Below, piece after piece: positions 7,547 to 16,220 of a DNA stretch of 64,000 nt. The stretch lies in assembly GCA_900320435.1 (NCBI GenBank), contig ONSH01000001.1, positions 1 through 64,000 of the forward strand. The letters are read 5' to 3'. The position numbers were made by a program, and so were the translations under genes. The stretch's first letter is position 1, and each line of letters starts with the position of its first letter. Source of the stretch: an uncultured Prevotellaceae bacterium. GTDB lineage: Bacteria > Bacteroidota > Bacteroidia > Bacteroidales > Bacteroidaceae. The notes below the pieces were generated by a model. That model was given only the letters and a program-made list of their open reading frames with translations, was not told the origin of the DNA and made no database searches.

Positions 7547-9082
7547 CTAAATCCCCATCACAAACTTCACCAGAAGCATAACCACAGGGATCGTCACCAA
7601 CGAAATGCCGAAGAGGTCGATGATGAAGCCGGACTTGATCATCTTCGTGATGGGCACATAGCCCGAAGCATAGACAATGGCATTGGGCGGTGTGGACACA
7701 GGCATCATAAATCCGAGCGAAGAGGACAAGGCGATGCCGATGGCCACGGGTATGGGACTGAAACCGAGCGAGACAGCCGCGCCGATGGCAATCGGTGCAA
7801 TGAGATTGGTGGACGCCGTATGTGAAGTGAGCTCCGAGAGGACCAGAGCCGTCACACAGAACACGCTGACAAAGAGCCACTCAGAGGGATGTCCGCCCAA
7901 AATGTCCTTGATGCCGGAACCCACCCAGGCCGAAAGACCCGTAGAGTACATCATGCCGCCCATAGCCAATCCACCGCCGAAGAGCAACAGAGTGCCCCAC
8001 TCTATGCCTTCCACACCGTCTTTCCACGACATCGTCATCTCGCCCTTCTTCAAATTGACGGGCAGGAAGAACAGGAGCAAACCGCCCACCATAGCCGCAA
8101 TCGCTTCAGGGAAATGACTCTGGTAGAACTGGAACACAGCGGACTTGTCATCGTAAAAGATGTTCAGCACGCCGGGAGCCACCCACAGCAGGAATGCAAC
8201 AAAGAAAGCAAACATCGTGTTTTTCTGGGCAGGAGTCCATTTGCCCAGAGCATCCTTCGAGCGGCAGATGAAGTCACGGGCGCCCTCAATCCTCTCAACG
8301 TCAGCGGGAAACATGCGCCAAAGCACAACGGAAGCCAGCACAAAATAGGCAACCATCGCCACAACACCCCACACCATCCACTGGAAGAACGAGATTTCCG
8401 GAGCCTGAGGCGCCAACTGCTCCACGAAACCGACCATGATGAGGTTGGGCGGCGTGCCAATCGGCGTCATCACACCGCCGATGCTGCAGGCGTATGCCGT
8501 CATCAGCATCAGACCCGTTGCATATTTATATTTGGAGAGGTCAATGGTCTTGCCGTTGGCCGCCATCATCTCGCGAATGGCTTCCAACAAACCGAGGGAG
8601 ATGGGAAACATCATCGCCGCCGTAGCCGTGTTGCTGACCCATCCGGAACAGAGAATACAGGCCAGACCGATGGCAAGGAAGATGCGCCTCGGCGAGTCGC
8701 CCACCCACTTCATCGACATGATGCCGTAGGCAATACGCTTATCCAAGCCGTTGACCATCATGCCTTTAGCGATAAGGAAGCCGCCCATAAACAGGAAGAT
8801 CATGGGGTTGGCAAAGTGACTGTAGGCATCTTCAACGGAAGCAATGCCGAAAAGGACGCACAACGTCGGCCCCAGGAGCGAAGTGACGGGAATGGGCACA
8901 GGCTCGGTGATCCACCAAATGGCCACAAGCGACATCACCGCCAAAAGATGATGAGCCGGCTCCGAAAGCCCGTCAATCGGCATGAGCCAAATCAAGACTG
9001 CACACAGGGGACCCGCTACAGCTCCCACCAATCTGCGGAGACCTTCTCCGCGCTTTTCTTCTTCCAATGCTGCGTTATTCAT
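7547..9082 (-). CDS. SLC13/DASS-family sodium-coupled anion transporter
   Basis: A 511-residue polytopic membrane protein of the divalent-anion:Na+ symporter family, which imports C4-dicarboxylates, citrate or sulfate. Family marks are SNTATAAMM at 150-158 (first SNT motif), GTPPN at 209-213, the ITEPVPIPVTSLLGP loop near 58-72, TSHTASTNLIAPIAIG in the second half and STPPNAIVYASG near the C-terminus. The inverted-repeat architecture is complete. The substrate cannot be told from sequence; dicarboxylate is most likely by family. It lies downstream of rplI on the same strand but is separated by a hairpin, so it probably has its own promoter. Confidence 0.9.
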   Translation of the reverse strand: MNNAALEEEKRGEGLRRLVGAVAGPLCAVLIWLMPIDGLSEPAHHLLAVMSLVAIWWITEPVPIPVTSLLGPTLCVLFGIASVEDAYSHFANPMIFLFMGGFLIAKGMMVNGLDKRIAYGIMSMKWVGDSPRRIFLAIGLACILCSGWVSNTATAAMMFPISLGLLEAIREMMAANGKTIDLSKYKYATGLMLMTAYACSIGGVMTPIGTPPNLIMVGFVEQLAPQAPEISFFQWMVWGVVAMVAYFVLASVVLWRMFPADVERIEGARDFICRSKDALGKWTPAQKNTMFAFFVAFLLWVAPGVLNIFYDDKSAVFQFYQSHFPEAIAAMVGGLLLFFLPVNLKKGEMTMSWKDGVEGIEWGTLLLFGGGLAMGGMMYSTGLSAWVGSGIKDILGGHPSEWLFVSVFCVTALVLSELTSHTASTNLIAPIAIGAAVSLGFSPIPVAIGIALSSSLGFMMPVSTPPNAIVYASGYVPITKMIKSGFIIDLFGISLVTIPVVMLLVKFVMGI

Positions 9083-9109
9083 GATACAAAGGTTTTTATA
9101 TTAAGCAAG

Positions 9110-9143
9110 AAGTCCCGCATGCAGCATTCTGCACACGGGACTT
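9110..9143 (-). terminator. Hairpin terminator after rplI
   Basis: Outer stem 9110-9117 with 9136-9143 (8 bp) and a nested inner TGCAG/CTGCA stem. It sits just downstream of the leftward rpsF-rpsR-rplI operon. The T-run on the minus strand is poor, so this could instead be an attenuating or RNA-stabilising hairpin. Confidence 0.6.
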
Positions 9144-9169
9144 CCCATATTATTTCGTCTGTGACGTGT

Positions 9170-9691
9170 TTACTCTGCTGCTGCTTCTGCGGGAGCTTCT
9201 GCCTCGGGAGCGGGAGCTGCCTCCTCTGCTGCGGGAGCGGGCTGAACACCACCCTCTGCAATCACAGTGAAGGGCACCTGAGCGGTCACTTCCTTGTGAA
9301 GCTTCACCTGAGCCACGTAGCTGCCGACGGTCTTCACATCCTTCACAATGATAGTCTTGCGGTCGATGTTGAAGCCGAGCTTCTGCAGCTCGTCGGCAAT
9401 GTGGAGGCTGTTGACGCTGCCGTAGATGACGCCGGTGGCGCTCACCTTGGTGGAGATGGTCAGAGCAACGGCGTTGAGCTTCTCGCAAAGAGCTTCAGCC
9501 TCAGCCTTAATCTTGGCCAACTTGACAGCCTTCTGCTTGAGGTCCTCGGCCAGCTGCTTCTTGGCGCTCTCGCTGGCGATGACACCCTTGCCGAAAGGAA
9601 TCAGATAATTACGACCGTAGCCGGCCTTTACATTCACGATGTCGTTCTTGAAACCAAGACCGATGATATCTTCTTTCAGAATAATTTCCAT
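9170..9691 (-). CDS. rplI: 50S ribosomal protein L9
   Basis: L9 binds 23S rRNA through its N-terminal domain and reaches across the ribosome through a long helix. The protein starts MEIILKEDIIGLGFKND and has the GYGRNYLIPFGKG loop, followed by the connecting helix and the C-terminal RNA-binding domain. At 173 residues it is about 25 longer than usual because of an alanine/proline/glutamate tail at the C-terminus, seen also in related Bacteroidales. It is the last gene of the rpsF-rpsR-rplI operon, 20 nt after rpsR. Confidence 0.97.
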   Translation of the reverse strand: MEIILKEDIIGLGFKNDIVNVKAGYGRNYLIPFGKGVIASESAKKQLAEDLKQKAVKLAKIKAEAEALCEKLNAVALTISTKVSATGVIYGSVNSLHIADELQKLGFNIDRKTIIVKDVKTVGSYVAQVKLHKEVTAQVPFTVIAEGGVQPAPAAEEAAPAPEAEAPAEAAAE

Positions 9692-9711
9692 GATTCGTCC
9701 TCCTTTTTAAT

Positions 9712-9981
9712 TTACTTCATCAAATCAGTTACGAAGGGCAACAGAGCCAGGTGGCGGGCACGCTTTACAGCCTGAGCCACACGGCGTTGGAACTTCAAAG
9801 AAGTACCGGTGATGCGACGGGGAAGAATCTTACCCTGCTCGTTCAGGAACTTCTTCAGGAATTCAGGATCCTTGTAGTCAATATACTTGATACCACTCTT
9901 CTTGAAACGGCAATACTTCTTCTTCTTGACGTCAATAGCGGGAGCGTTCAGATAACGGATTTCAGATGTTTGCTGTGCCAT
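9712..9981 (-). CDS. rpsR: 30S ribosomal protein S18
   Basis: An 89-residue basic protein that pairs with S6 on the central domain of 16S rRNA. Diagnostic stretches are [19 protein letters not shown] and [18 protein letters not shown]. It follows rpsF by 3 nt and precedes rplI by 20 nt, the standard S6-S18-L9 order. The length is somewhat greater than the enterobacterial protein because of the N-terminal extension common in Bacteroidota. Confidence 0.97.
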   Translation of the reverse strand: MAQQTSEIRYLNAPAIDVKKKKYCRFKKSGIKYIDYKDPEFLKKFLNEQGKILPRRITGTSLKFQRRVAQAVKRARHLALLPFVTDLMK

Positions 9982-9984
9982 GTC

Positions 9985-10320
9985 TTAAGCCTCCTTTTTG
10001 TTGTTTCTTCTCTTTTCTGCATACTCAACGGCATACTTCTCCATCTTGACGGTGAGGTAGCGGAGCACCTTCTCATCACGACGGTAAGCAATCTCCAGAG
10101 ACTTGATAGCCTCGGGCTCAGCCTTAAACTCGATAAACTGGTAGAAGCCCGTGCTCTTCTTCTGGATGGGATAGGCAAGCTTCTTCAGGCCCCAATTCTC
10201 CTCGCCGATAATCTCGGCACCGAGCTTGGTCAAAACGCCCTTGAACTTTTCTACCGCTTCCTTCATCTGATCATCAGACAAAACGGGAGTTAAAATGAAA
10301 ACGGTTTCGTATTGGTTCAT
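9985..10320 (-). CDS. rpsF: 30S ribosomal protein S6
   Basis: A 111-residue protein that forms a heterodimer with S18 during small-subunit assembly. It starts [18 protein letters not shown] and contains [19 protein letters not shown], both typical of S6. It is the first gene of the rpsF-rpsR-rplI operon, with a -7 box at 10378-10371 and a leader of about 45 nt. In many bacteria the S6:S18 pair represses this operon through the leader; I cannot see a convincing counterpart structure here. Confidence 0.97.
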   Translation of the reverse strand: MNQYETVFILTPVLSDDQMKEAVEKFKGVLTKLGAEIIGEENWGLKKLAYPIQKKSTGFYQFIEFKAEPEAIKSLEIAYRRDEKVLRYLTVKMEKYAVEYAEKRRNNKKEA

Positions 10321-10370
10321 AATACGCTTAAAAATGGGTTAATAATGTAATAATTTTGCAAAATGCGCTG

Positions 10371-10378
10371 CAAAGGTA
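10371..10378 (-). promoter_or_regulatory. -7 box of the rpsF-rpsR-rplI operon
   Basis: TACCTTTG on the minus strand, 50 nt upstream of the rpsF ATG. Confidence 0.65.
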
Positions 10379-10522
10379 CGAAATTTCCCGCAACCGCACG
10401 CCATTTATCGGAAATAAATTACCAAAAGAGCTAAAATCTGAGACGAAAAGTTGCTCAAATCATACTTTTTTGTTTATTTTGTATCCGAAATCAAAGAAAT
10501 AAACATCAAAATCTATATTGCT

Positions 10523-10690
10523 ATGACTAAATACGCCGGCGTTTGCGCCATTGTTTTCGGCACACTTGTTTTGGTTCTGAGCTATCTCCTGGACTGGGTT
10601 GACTACAACTGGGTGCAGGGCCTTGCACTCGTGTGCATCATCGGCGGCCTCATCGCCCACATTATTTTGAGCAAGAAGGCGGCAGAATAA
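10523..10690 (+). CDS. Small two-helix membrane protein, function unknown
   Basis: A 55-residue protein starting MTKYAGVCAIVFG. Two hydrophobic helices (about 4-22 and 31-49) are joined by a short loop DWVDYNW, and the C-terminus is KKAAE, so both ends probably face the cytoplasm. Small proteins of this kind are conserved in Bacteroidales without a known role. The upstream in-frame start at 10451 would add a poorly folded charged segment and is less likely. The last 29 nt overlap the convergent rprY gene. It lies divergent from rpsF. Confidence 0.65.
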   Translation: MTKYAGVCAIVFGTLVLVLSYLLDWVDYNWVQGLALVCIIGGLIAHIILSKKAAE

Positions 10691-11366
10691 GGCGATAGCC
10701 CTTACCGTGCACGTTGTTGATCTGGATGCGGTCGTCGTCCTTCAGCAGCTTGCGGAGTTTCGTGATATATACATCCATTGAACGGGCGTTGAAGTAGTTG
10801 TCTTCAACCCAAATGGATTTCAGGGCAACCTCTCGCTGCAGGATGTCCCCTACGTGCATGCACAACAGCGTGAGCAACTCGCTCTCCTTAGTGGTCAGGC
10901 GCGTCTGCGTTTCGCCGCGTGTGAGCGTCTGGCGCTGTGTGTCGAAGGTGTAGGAACCCAGCTGGTAGATGTTTTGGGGCTTGTTCTGCTTGCCGCCTGC
11001 GCGACGCAGGATGGCCTCGATGCGATACACCAGCTCATCCATGGAGAAAGGCTTGGTCAGATAGTCGTCGGCACCGAGCTTGAAGCCCTCGAGGATGTCC
11101 TCTTTCAGATTCTTTGCCGTCAGGAAGATGATGGGCACGTCGGGATTGATCATGCGGATCTCCTTAGCCAGCGTGAATCCGTCCATGCGGGGCATCATGA
11201 CGTCCAGCAGACACAGATCGAAGCTGCTTGTGGTGAAAGCCCTGTAACCGGCCTCTCCGTCCAGATAGAGATCTGCATCGTAGCCCTTGGCCTGCAGATA
11301 TTCACGCACCAAAACGCCGAGACTCTCCTCGTCCTCACAAAGCATAATACGATGTTTCTGTTCCAT
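10662..11366 (-). CDS. rprY: OmpR-family response regulator RprY
   Basis: A 234-residue response regulator. The receiver domain (about 5-120) has the acidic pair E11-D12, the phosphoacceptor D55 in CLLDVMM and the LTKPFS lysine; the winged-helix DNA-binding domain (about 135-230) has the RSMDVYITKLRKLL recognition region. It matches RprY of Bacteroides, paired with the RprX kinase and linked to stress and core-metabolism gene control. It lies 12 nt downstream of the kinase gene. The 3' end overlaps a small convergent gene by 29 nt. The name is given by family resemblance and gene pairing. Confidence 0.88.
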   Translation of the reverse strand: MEQKHRIMLCEDEESLGVLVREYLQAKGYDADLYLDGEAGYRAFTTSSFDLCLLDVMMPRMDGFTLAKEIRMINPDVPIIFLTAKNLKEDILEGFKLGADDYLTKPFSMDELVYRIEAILRRAGGKQNKPQNIYQLGSYTFDTQRQTLTRGETQTRLTTKESELLTLLCMHVGDILQREVALKSIWVEDNYFNARSMDVYITKLRKLLKDDDRIQINNVHGKGYRLILPPSCSK

Positions 11367-11378
11367 AGTCTTTTGATT

Positions 11379-12779
11379 TTATTCGTTAGATATTAGCGGA
11401 ATTGATATTGTAAACACAGTGCCCTTCCCCAGCTCGCTGGTGGCATGAATGTTGCCCTGGAAGAGCAGCACCATCTTGTGCACGTAGGCCAGACCGAGAC
11501 CGAAGCCCTTCACGTTGTGACGGTCGCCCGTGTGCACGCGGTAGAACTTGTCGAAGATCTTCTTCAGGTCGCTCTTGGCGATGCCCAGACCGTTGTCGCC
11601 GATGGAAATCATGAGATGACGGTCTTTGTTCCAGGTCTTGACGGTCAGATGCAGGGGCACACCCTCGCGGCTGTACTTCACGGCATTGTCCATCAGATTA
11701 TATATAATGTTCGTGAAGTGCATTTCGTCCACGCGAACTTCTGCTTCTTCGGCGTCCAGATGAGCCTCTATCTCGCCGCCGTTCTGACGCACCTTCAGCG
11801 AGAAGGTCTCTATCACACCGTCAATCTGTGCGTTGGCGTCGAGCTCCTGCCACTTGAAAGCGATGTTGCCGGAATCGTAGAGCGACATCTGCAACACTTT
11901 CTCCACCTGGAAACGCAGGCGCTTGGTCTCGGAAACGATGACGCCGGCAAAGCGCTCGTACATCTCCTCCGTCTTCTTCAGACTCTTGTCGGAGAGCATC
12001 TGCGCGGCAATGCTGATGGTGGAGATCGGCGTCTTGAATTCGTGCGTAAGATTGTGAATAAAATCATTCTTCATCTCCGTGATATGCTTCTGACGCACAA
12101 CGAGATACACCGTAAAGAGGAAGGTCAGCAGAAGAATGACGGTAAAGATGATCGCCGGAGCCACCATGTTGGCCGCACCGAGAATATAGCGCTGCATGCC
12201 GGGAAAATGCACGCGCACCACACCCATCTTGCCGGAAGGATCATTGCGGAAGAGCGTCTGAGTGTAAGCATACTGCTCACCGGCGCTGTCGTAATCCTCG
12301 CAGCGATAGACTTCCCTGCCCTCCGTGTCGTACACGATGAAATGAAAGGGCATCGTGATGCCGTTGCCCTCGAGCGAAGTGCGAATAAACTGCTCCATAC
12401 GCTTCACGTTAATGCGCTCGCGAAACGGCAGCGCACTGGCCTGATAGAGCACTCGGAGAATGACGTCTCCGAGCACCTCCTGCTCATAGAGATAAGCGTT
12501 GCGCACCTTCTTCTGGAAAGACGAACTCATCGGCATCGGCCCGATATGGAAGATATCATCGGCGATGCTCTTCTCGTCGTCAATCTCCTGAAGGTAGTCT
12601 ATCGTCTCCGCACGCTCCAAATCGCGGCTGGCCTGATCCAAAGAACGGAACACATTGGCGTCGAACTGCTCCACGCGCATGTGCACCATCGCTTCGGCAT
12701 AACGGAACTGCGAATAGAGCAGCACCAGAAAGCTTGCCACCATAAGGATGCTAATGGTCCAAATCAACCAACGTTTCAT
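11379..12779 (-). CDS. rprX: Membrane sensor histidine kinase RprX
   Basis: A 466-residue kinase: transmembrane helix 1 (about 4-22), a periplasmic sensor region of about 180 residues, transmembrane helix 2 (about 205-228), the dimerisation domain with phosphoacceptor H246 in NLTHEFKTP, and a complete ATPase domain with NAVKYS (N box), IGDNGLGI (G1) and GFGLGLAYV (G2). It passes phosphate to the adjacent RprY. The signal is unknown. The -7 box ends 4 nt before the ATG, suggesting a leaderless transcript. Confidence 0.88.
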   Translation of the reverse strand: MKRWLIWTISILMVASFLVLLYSQFRYAEAMVHMRVEQFDANVFRSLDQASRDLERAETIDYLQEIDDEKSIADDIFHIGPMPMSSSFQKKVRNAYLYEQEVLGDVILRVLYQASALPFRERINVKRMEQFIRTSLEGNGITMPFHFIVYDTEGREVYRCEDYDSAGEQYAYTQTLFRNDPSGKMGVVRVHFPGMQRYILGAANMVAPAIIFTVILLLTFLFTVYLVVRQKHITEMKNDFIHNLTHEFKTPISTISIAAQMLSDKSLKKTEEMYERFAGVIVSETKRLRFQVEKVLQMSLYDSGNIAFKWQELDANAQIDGVIETFSLKVRQNGGEIEAHLDAEEAEVRVDEMHFTNIIYNLMDNAVKYSREGVPLHLTVKTWNKDRHLMISIGDNGLGIAKSDLKKIFDKFYRVHTGDRHNVKGFGLGLAYVHKMVLLFQGNIHATSELGKGTVFTISIPLISNE

Positions 12780-12783
12780 GCTG

Positions 12784-12791
12784 CAAAGATA
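12784..12791 (-). promoter_or_regulatory. -7 box of rprXY, leaderless arrangement
   Basis: TATCTTTG on the minus strand, 4 nt before the rprX ATG. Confidence 0.6.
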
Positions 12792-12815
12792 AGAGTTTTA
12801 TTGACCTTATACGAT

Positions 12816-12843
12816 AAAAGCGACCCCAAAAAGGGCCGCTTTT
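12816..12843 (-). terminator. Terminator after the EF-G2-like gene
   Basis: Inverted repeat 12816-12826 with 12833-12843, with an internal mismatch, between the 3' end of the EF-G paralogue and the rprX promoter. The stem arms themselves end in A/T runs. Confidence 0.6.
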
Positions 12844-12886
12844 AACTTTTTTATAGCAATATTGCGAATTGCGAGTTTACGAAACG

Positions 12887-15040
12887 TCAATCTTCGTCGG
12901 TGCCCTTGTAGGCAGCCACCAACTTCTGCTGCACATCGCCGGGAACAAGTTCGTAAGAGGCGAACTTGGTGATGAAGCTGGCACGACCGCCGGTCAGGCT
13001 GGACAGCGCCGTCGAATAGGAAGACATCTCCGCAAGAGGCGCCTTACAAGTCAGCTTCTCGTATCCGTTCTCGCTCTCCATGCCGGTGATCATCGCACGA
13101 CGCCCCTGAAGGTCGCTCATCACGTCGCCCATCTTGTCGCTCGGCACAAAGACCTCTACGTCGTAAATCGGCTCGAGAATCTTGGGACCGGCCTCACGGA
13201 AAGCCTGTGAGAAGGCGTTTCTGCCTGCCAGCATAAAGCTTAACTCGTTGGAATCCACGGGGTGCATCTTGCCGTCGTAAACAATGACACGCACGTCGCG
13301 TGCATAGGAACCCGTCAACGGGCCCTGCTCCATACGCTGCATCACGCCCTTGAGAATGGCCGGCATGAAGCGGGCGTCGATAGCACCGCCCACAACGCTG
13401 TTGATGAAGACGAGCTTGCCGCCCCACTCCAGATCCACAACCTCAGTGCTCTTGGCGTTGACGCGGAATTCCTGATTGCCGAACTTGTACACTTCCGGAT
13501 CGGGCATGCCTTCGTAATAAGGCTCCACGATGAGATGCACCTCACCGAACTGTCCGGCACCGCCCGACTGCTTCTTGTGGCGATAGTCCGCACGGGCCGC
13601 CTTCGTGATGGTCTCACGGTAAGGAATCTTCGGCTCGTCGAAGGCAATCTGAATCTTCTCGTTGTTCTCCATACGCCACTTGAGCGTGCGCAGATGGAAC
13701 TCTCCCTGTCCGTGAACAATGATCTGGCGCAGCTCCTTCGACTGCTCCACCTGCCACGTCGGATCCTCCTCACGCATCTTCTGCAGCGCATTCATCATCT
13801 TCTCCGTCTCGCTCTCGTTGACCGCACGGATGGCGCGACTGTATTTGGCATTGGGATATTTGATGAAATTGAAGCGATTCTCACAGTTCTTGTCGTTCAG
13901 CGTGTTGCCGGTCTTCACGTCTTTCAGCTTCACGGTGCAGCCGATATCGCCGGCCACCAGCTCGTCCACCTTGATGCGTGTGGCGCCTGCACAGCAGAAG
14001 AGGCTGCCGATACGTTCGCGGCTGCCGCGATCGGCGTTCTGCAGATCGTCGCCCTCCTTCACACGACCGGACATCACCTTGAAATACTGCACTTCTCCGA
14101 TATGAGGCTCCACAGCCGTCTTAAAGAAATAGAGGCTCGTCGGACCGTCGGCAGAAGGCACCACCTCCTCGCCGCGTGTATTGTGCACTCTGGGCATTTC
14201 GTCCACAAAAGGCACCACGTTGCCCAGGAACTCCATCAGTCGGCGCACGCCCATATCCTTCACGGCACAGACACAGAATACGGGGAACATGCCTCTGGCA
14301 GCCAGACCCTTACGGATGCCCTCACGCATTTCGTCCTCGGTGAGCGTCTCGCTCTCGAAGAACTTCTCCATCAGCGTTTCATCGTTCTCCGCAGCAGCCT
14401 CCACAAGGGCTTTGTGCATCTCCATTGCCTTATCCTTCTCCGAATCGGGGATTTCCTCGATGGTGGGCGCACCGCCTTCCGGACCCCATGAATACTTCTT
14501 CATGAGCAGCACGTCGATCAGACAGTTGAAGTCGGGACCCGTCTTGACGGGATACTGCACGGGCACCACCTTGTTGCCGTAGATTTCGCGCAACTGGTTG
14601 ACAATATGGTCGAAGTCGCAGTTTTCGTCGTCCAGCTGATTCACCAGGAAGATGACGGGCTTCTTCAGCTTTTCGGCATATCTGAAATGATTCTGCGTGC
14701 CCACTTCAACGCCGTTGGCGCCCTTGAGCAGCAGCACGCAGGTATCAGTCACATTCAAGGCGGTCAGAGCACTGCCGACAAAGTCGTCACTGCCCGGGCA
14801 GTCGATGATATTCAGCTTCTTGCCGTTCCACTCCACATGATATACGGTGGAGAACACGCTGTAGCCGTACTCCTGCTCTACAGGGAAATAATCGGAGACT
14901 GTGTTGTGCTGGGTGATGCGTCCGCGACGCTTGATGATACCTGCTTCGAAAAGCAGGCTTTCCGTGAGTGTTGTCTTACCACTACCGTCATTGCCAAGCA
15001 GGGCAATGTTTTTAATTTCATGAGTCTGATACGTTTTCAT
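12887..15040 (-). CDS. EF-G paralogue with altered GTPase motifs (EF-G2 type)
   Basis: A 717-residue protein with the five-domain layout of elongation factor G, the ribosomal translocase. Walker A is kept (GNDGSGKT, 16-23), but switch I has EYGYSV instead of the usual RGITI, the G3 motif is DCPGSDDF so the catalytic His of PGH is Ser84, and G4 is NQLD instead of NKMD. Domains III-V are well conserved. This matches the Bacteroides EF-G2 lineage, reported to support translation without GTP hydrolysis and to aid gut colonisation. The ATG at 15040 is preferred over one at 15058 because the latter leaves almost no room after the -7 box. It is not the housekeeping fusA. Confidence 0.9.
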   Translation of the reverse strand: MKTYQTHEIKNIALLGNDGSGKTTLTESLLFEAGIIKRRGRITQHNTVSDYFPVEQEYGYSVFSTVYHVEWNGKKLNIIDCPGSDDFVGSALTALNVTDTCVLLLKGANGVEVGTQNHFRYAEKLKKPVIFLVNQLDDENCDFDHIVNQLREIYGNKVVPVQYPVKTGPDFNCLIDVLLMKKYSWGPEGGAPTIEEIPDSEKDKAMEMHKALVEAAAENDETLMEKFFESETLTEDEMREGIRKGLAARGMFPVFCVCAVKDMGVRRLMEFLGNVVPFVDEMPRVHNTRGEEVVPSADGPTSLYFFKTAVEPHIGEVQYFKVMSGRVKEGDDLQNADRGSRERIGSLFCCAGATRIKVDELVAGDIGCTVKLKDVKTGNTLNDKNCENRFNFIKYPNAKYSRAIRAVNESETEKMMNALQKMREEDPTWQVEQSKELRQIIVHGQGEFHLRTLKWRMENNEKIQIAFDEPKIPYRETITKAARADYRHKKQSGGAGQFGEVHLIVEPYYEGMPDPEVYKFGNQEFRVNAKSTEVVDLEWGGKLVFINSVVGGAIDARFMPAILKGVMQRMEQGPLTGSYARDVRVIVYDGKMHPVDSNELSFMLAGRNAFSQAFREAGPKILEPIYDVEVFVPSDKMGDVMSDLQGRRAMITGMESENGYEKLTCKAPLAEMSSYSTALSSLTGGRASFITKFASYELVPGDVQQKLVAAYKGTDED

Positions 15041-15066
15041 GTGTGTTAGATTTGACAAATTCGGCC

Positions 15067-15074
15067 GAAAGATA
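15067..15074 (-). promoter_or_regulatory. Weak -7 box of the EF-G2-like gene
   Basis: TATCTTTC on the minus strand, one base off the consensus, 26 nt before the ATG at 15040. No good -33 element was seen, so an activator may be needed. Confidence 0.4.
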
Positions 15075-15113
15075 CGATTTTTTCACGAAAACGCATTCGA
15101 CAAATTATATGTT

Positions 15114-16220
15114 TTAGAGCATGAAATCGCTGATTATGTCATTTGAAACAAAAAAACCTTGCTCCGAGAGCCTCAAAACACCCTCTTCGAGTGTCATCAT
15201 TCCGCGTTTCAGGTGCGGTTTTGCCGTTTTCAGAGTGTCATTCCGACGTTTTTCGTCCAACTCGGCAAGATTCAAGCCGTCCGATGTCCTCAGTCGGGTC
15301 ATGACCGTCTCATTGTAGCGCTCGTCCTCCGTAAGAACCTCTTCCTCAAACGGCGCCGAGGGAGCATTGCAATAGGCTTCGAGCGAACCGAGGTTCCAAC
15401 GCCGGCGGAAGGCACCGTCGAAGGAATGTGCTCCGGGTCCGAGCCCGACGTAAGGCAAGCCCTTCCAATAGCCGCTGTTGTGCTGCGCCCGATATCCGGG
15501 TTTGGCGAAATTGCTGATCTCGTAGTGCTCCATACCGGCATTGCGCACCGCCCGTACCAAAAGGTCGTACATCTCGGCCACTTCATCGTCCGAAGGCAGC
15601 GTCAAAGTCTTGTCCTGCGCGAGCCGTTTGGCCAACACAGTCCCCTCCTCCAACTGCAGAGCATAGGCGCTGAGGTGAGGAGCCGACACTTCAAGTATTG
15701 CTTTAACATTTCCATCCCACTGACTGATATTCTGCCCTGGAAGCCCAAACATTAAATCCAAACTAATGTTCTCAAATCCTGCCGTTCGCAACAGATCCAA
15801 AGCTTCCAGAGCCTGCTTCGCCGTGTGCCTCCGGCCCAGAAATCTCAGCACGCCGTCGTCGAGACTCTGCACCCCCATGCTCACCCGGTTGACAGGCGTA
15901 TCCTTCAGCGCCCTCACCCACTCCGGCGTCACATCGTCGGGGTTGGCCTCTACGGTGCATTCCAGCAAAGAGGTGAGTCCGCACAAGGCATCGAGTTTTT
16001 CGAAAAAGCGCTGCAGCATAGCCGGCGGCAACTGACTGGGTGTGCCGCCACCTATATATATCGTGTCCGCACGCGCACGCCCGAGTTCATCCCTTCTCTG
16101 CTCCGCCTCACACAACACCGCCTCCATATAGCGCTCGTGCCACGCGGGGCCGTTTGTGGTAGAAAAAAAGTCGCAGTAGACACACCGCGACTTACAGAAG
16201 GGAACATGCAGATATATCAC
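15114..16220 (-). CDS. hemW: Heme chaperone HemW, radical-SAM family
   Basis: A 368-residue radical-SAM protein. Cys9, Cys13 and Cys16 form the CX3CX2C cluster motif in FCKSRCVYCDFFS, followed by IYIGGGTPSQLP, typical of the HemN/HemW family. The lack of the HemN N-terminal extension and the CDFFS end of the motif favour HemW, thought to deliver heme to membrane proteins, over oxygen-independent coproporphyrinogen dehydrogenase. The start is a GTG that overlaps the upstream DUF4827 stop by 4 nt, so the two are translationally coupled. It is the last gene of the nrnA-DUF4827-hemW operon. Confidence 0.88.
   Translation of the reverse strand: MIYLHVPFCKSRCVYCDFFSTTNGPAWHERYMEAVLCEAEQRRDELGRARADTIYIGGGTPSQLPPAMLQRFFEKLDALCGLTSLLECTVEANPDDVTPEWVRALKDTPVNRVSMGVQSLDDGVLRFLGRRHTAKQALEALDLLRTAGFENISLDLMFGLPGQNISQWDGNVKAILEVSAPHLSAYALQLEEGTVLAKRLAQDKTLTLPSDDEVAEMYDLLVRAVRNAGMEHYEISNFAKPGYRAQHNSGYWKGLPYVGLGPGAHSFDGAFRRRWNLGSLEAYCNAPSAPFEEEVLTEDERYNETVMTRLRTSDGLNLAELDEKRRNDTLKTAKPHLKRGMMTLEEGVLRLSEQGFFVSNDIISDFML

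Noticed and set aside
7889..9775. Long plus-strand frame opposite the SLC13 and rplI genes
   Set aside because: It spans two real genes on the other strand and an intergenic hairpin, with His/Arg-rich composition.
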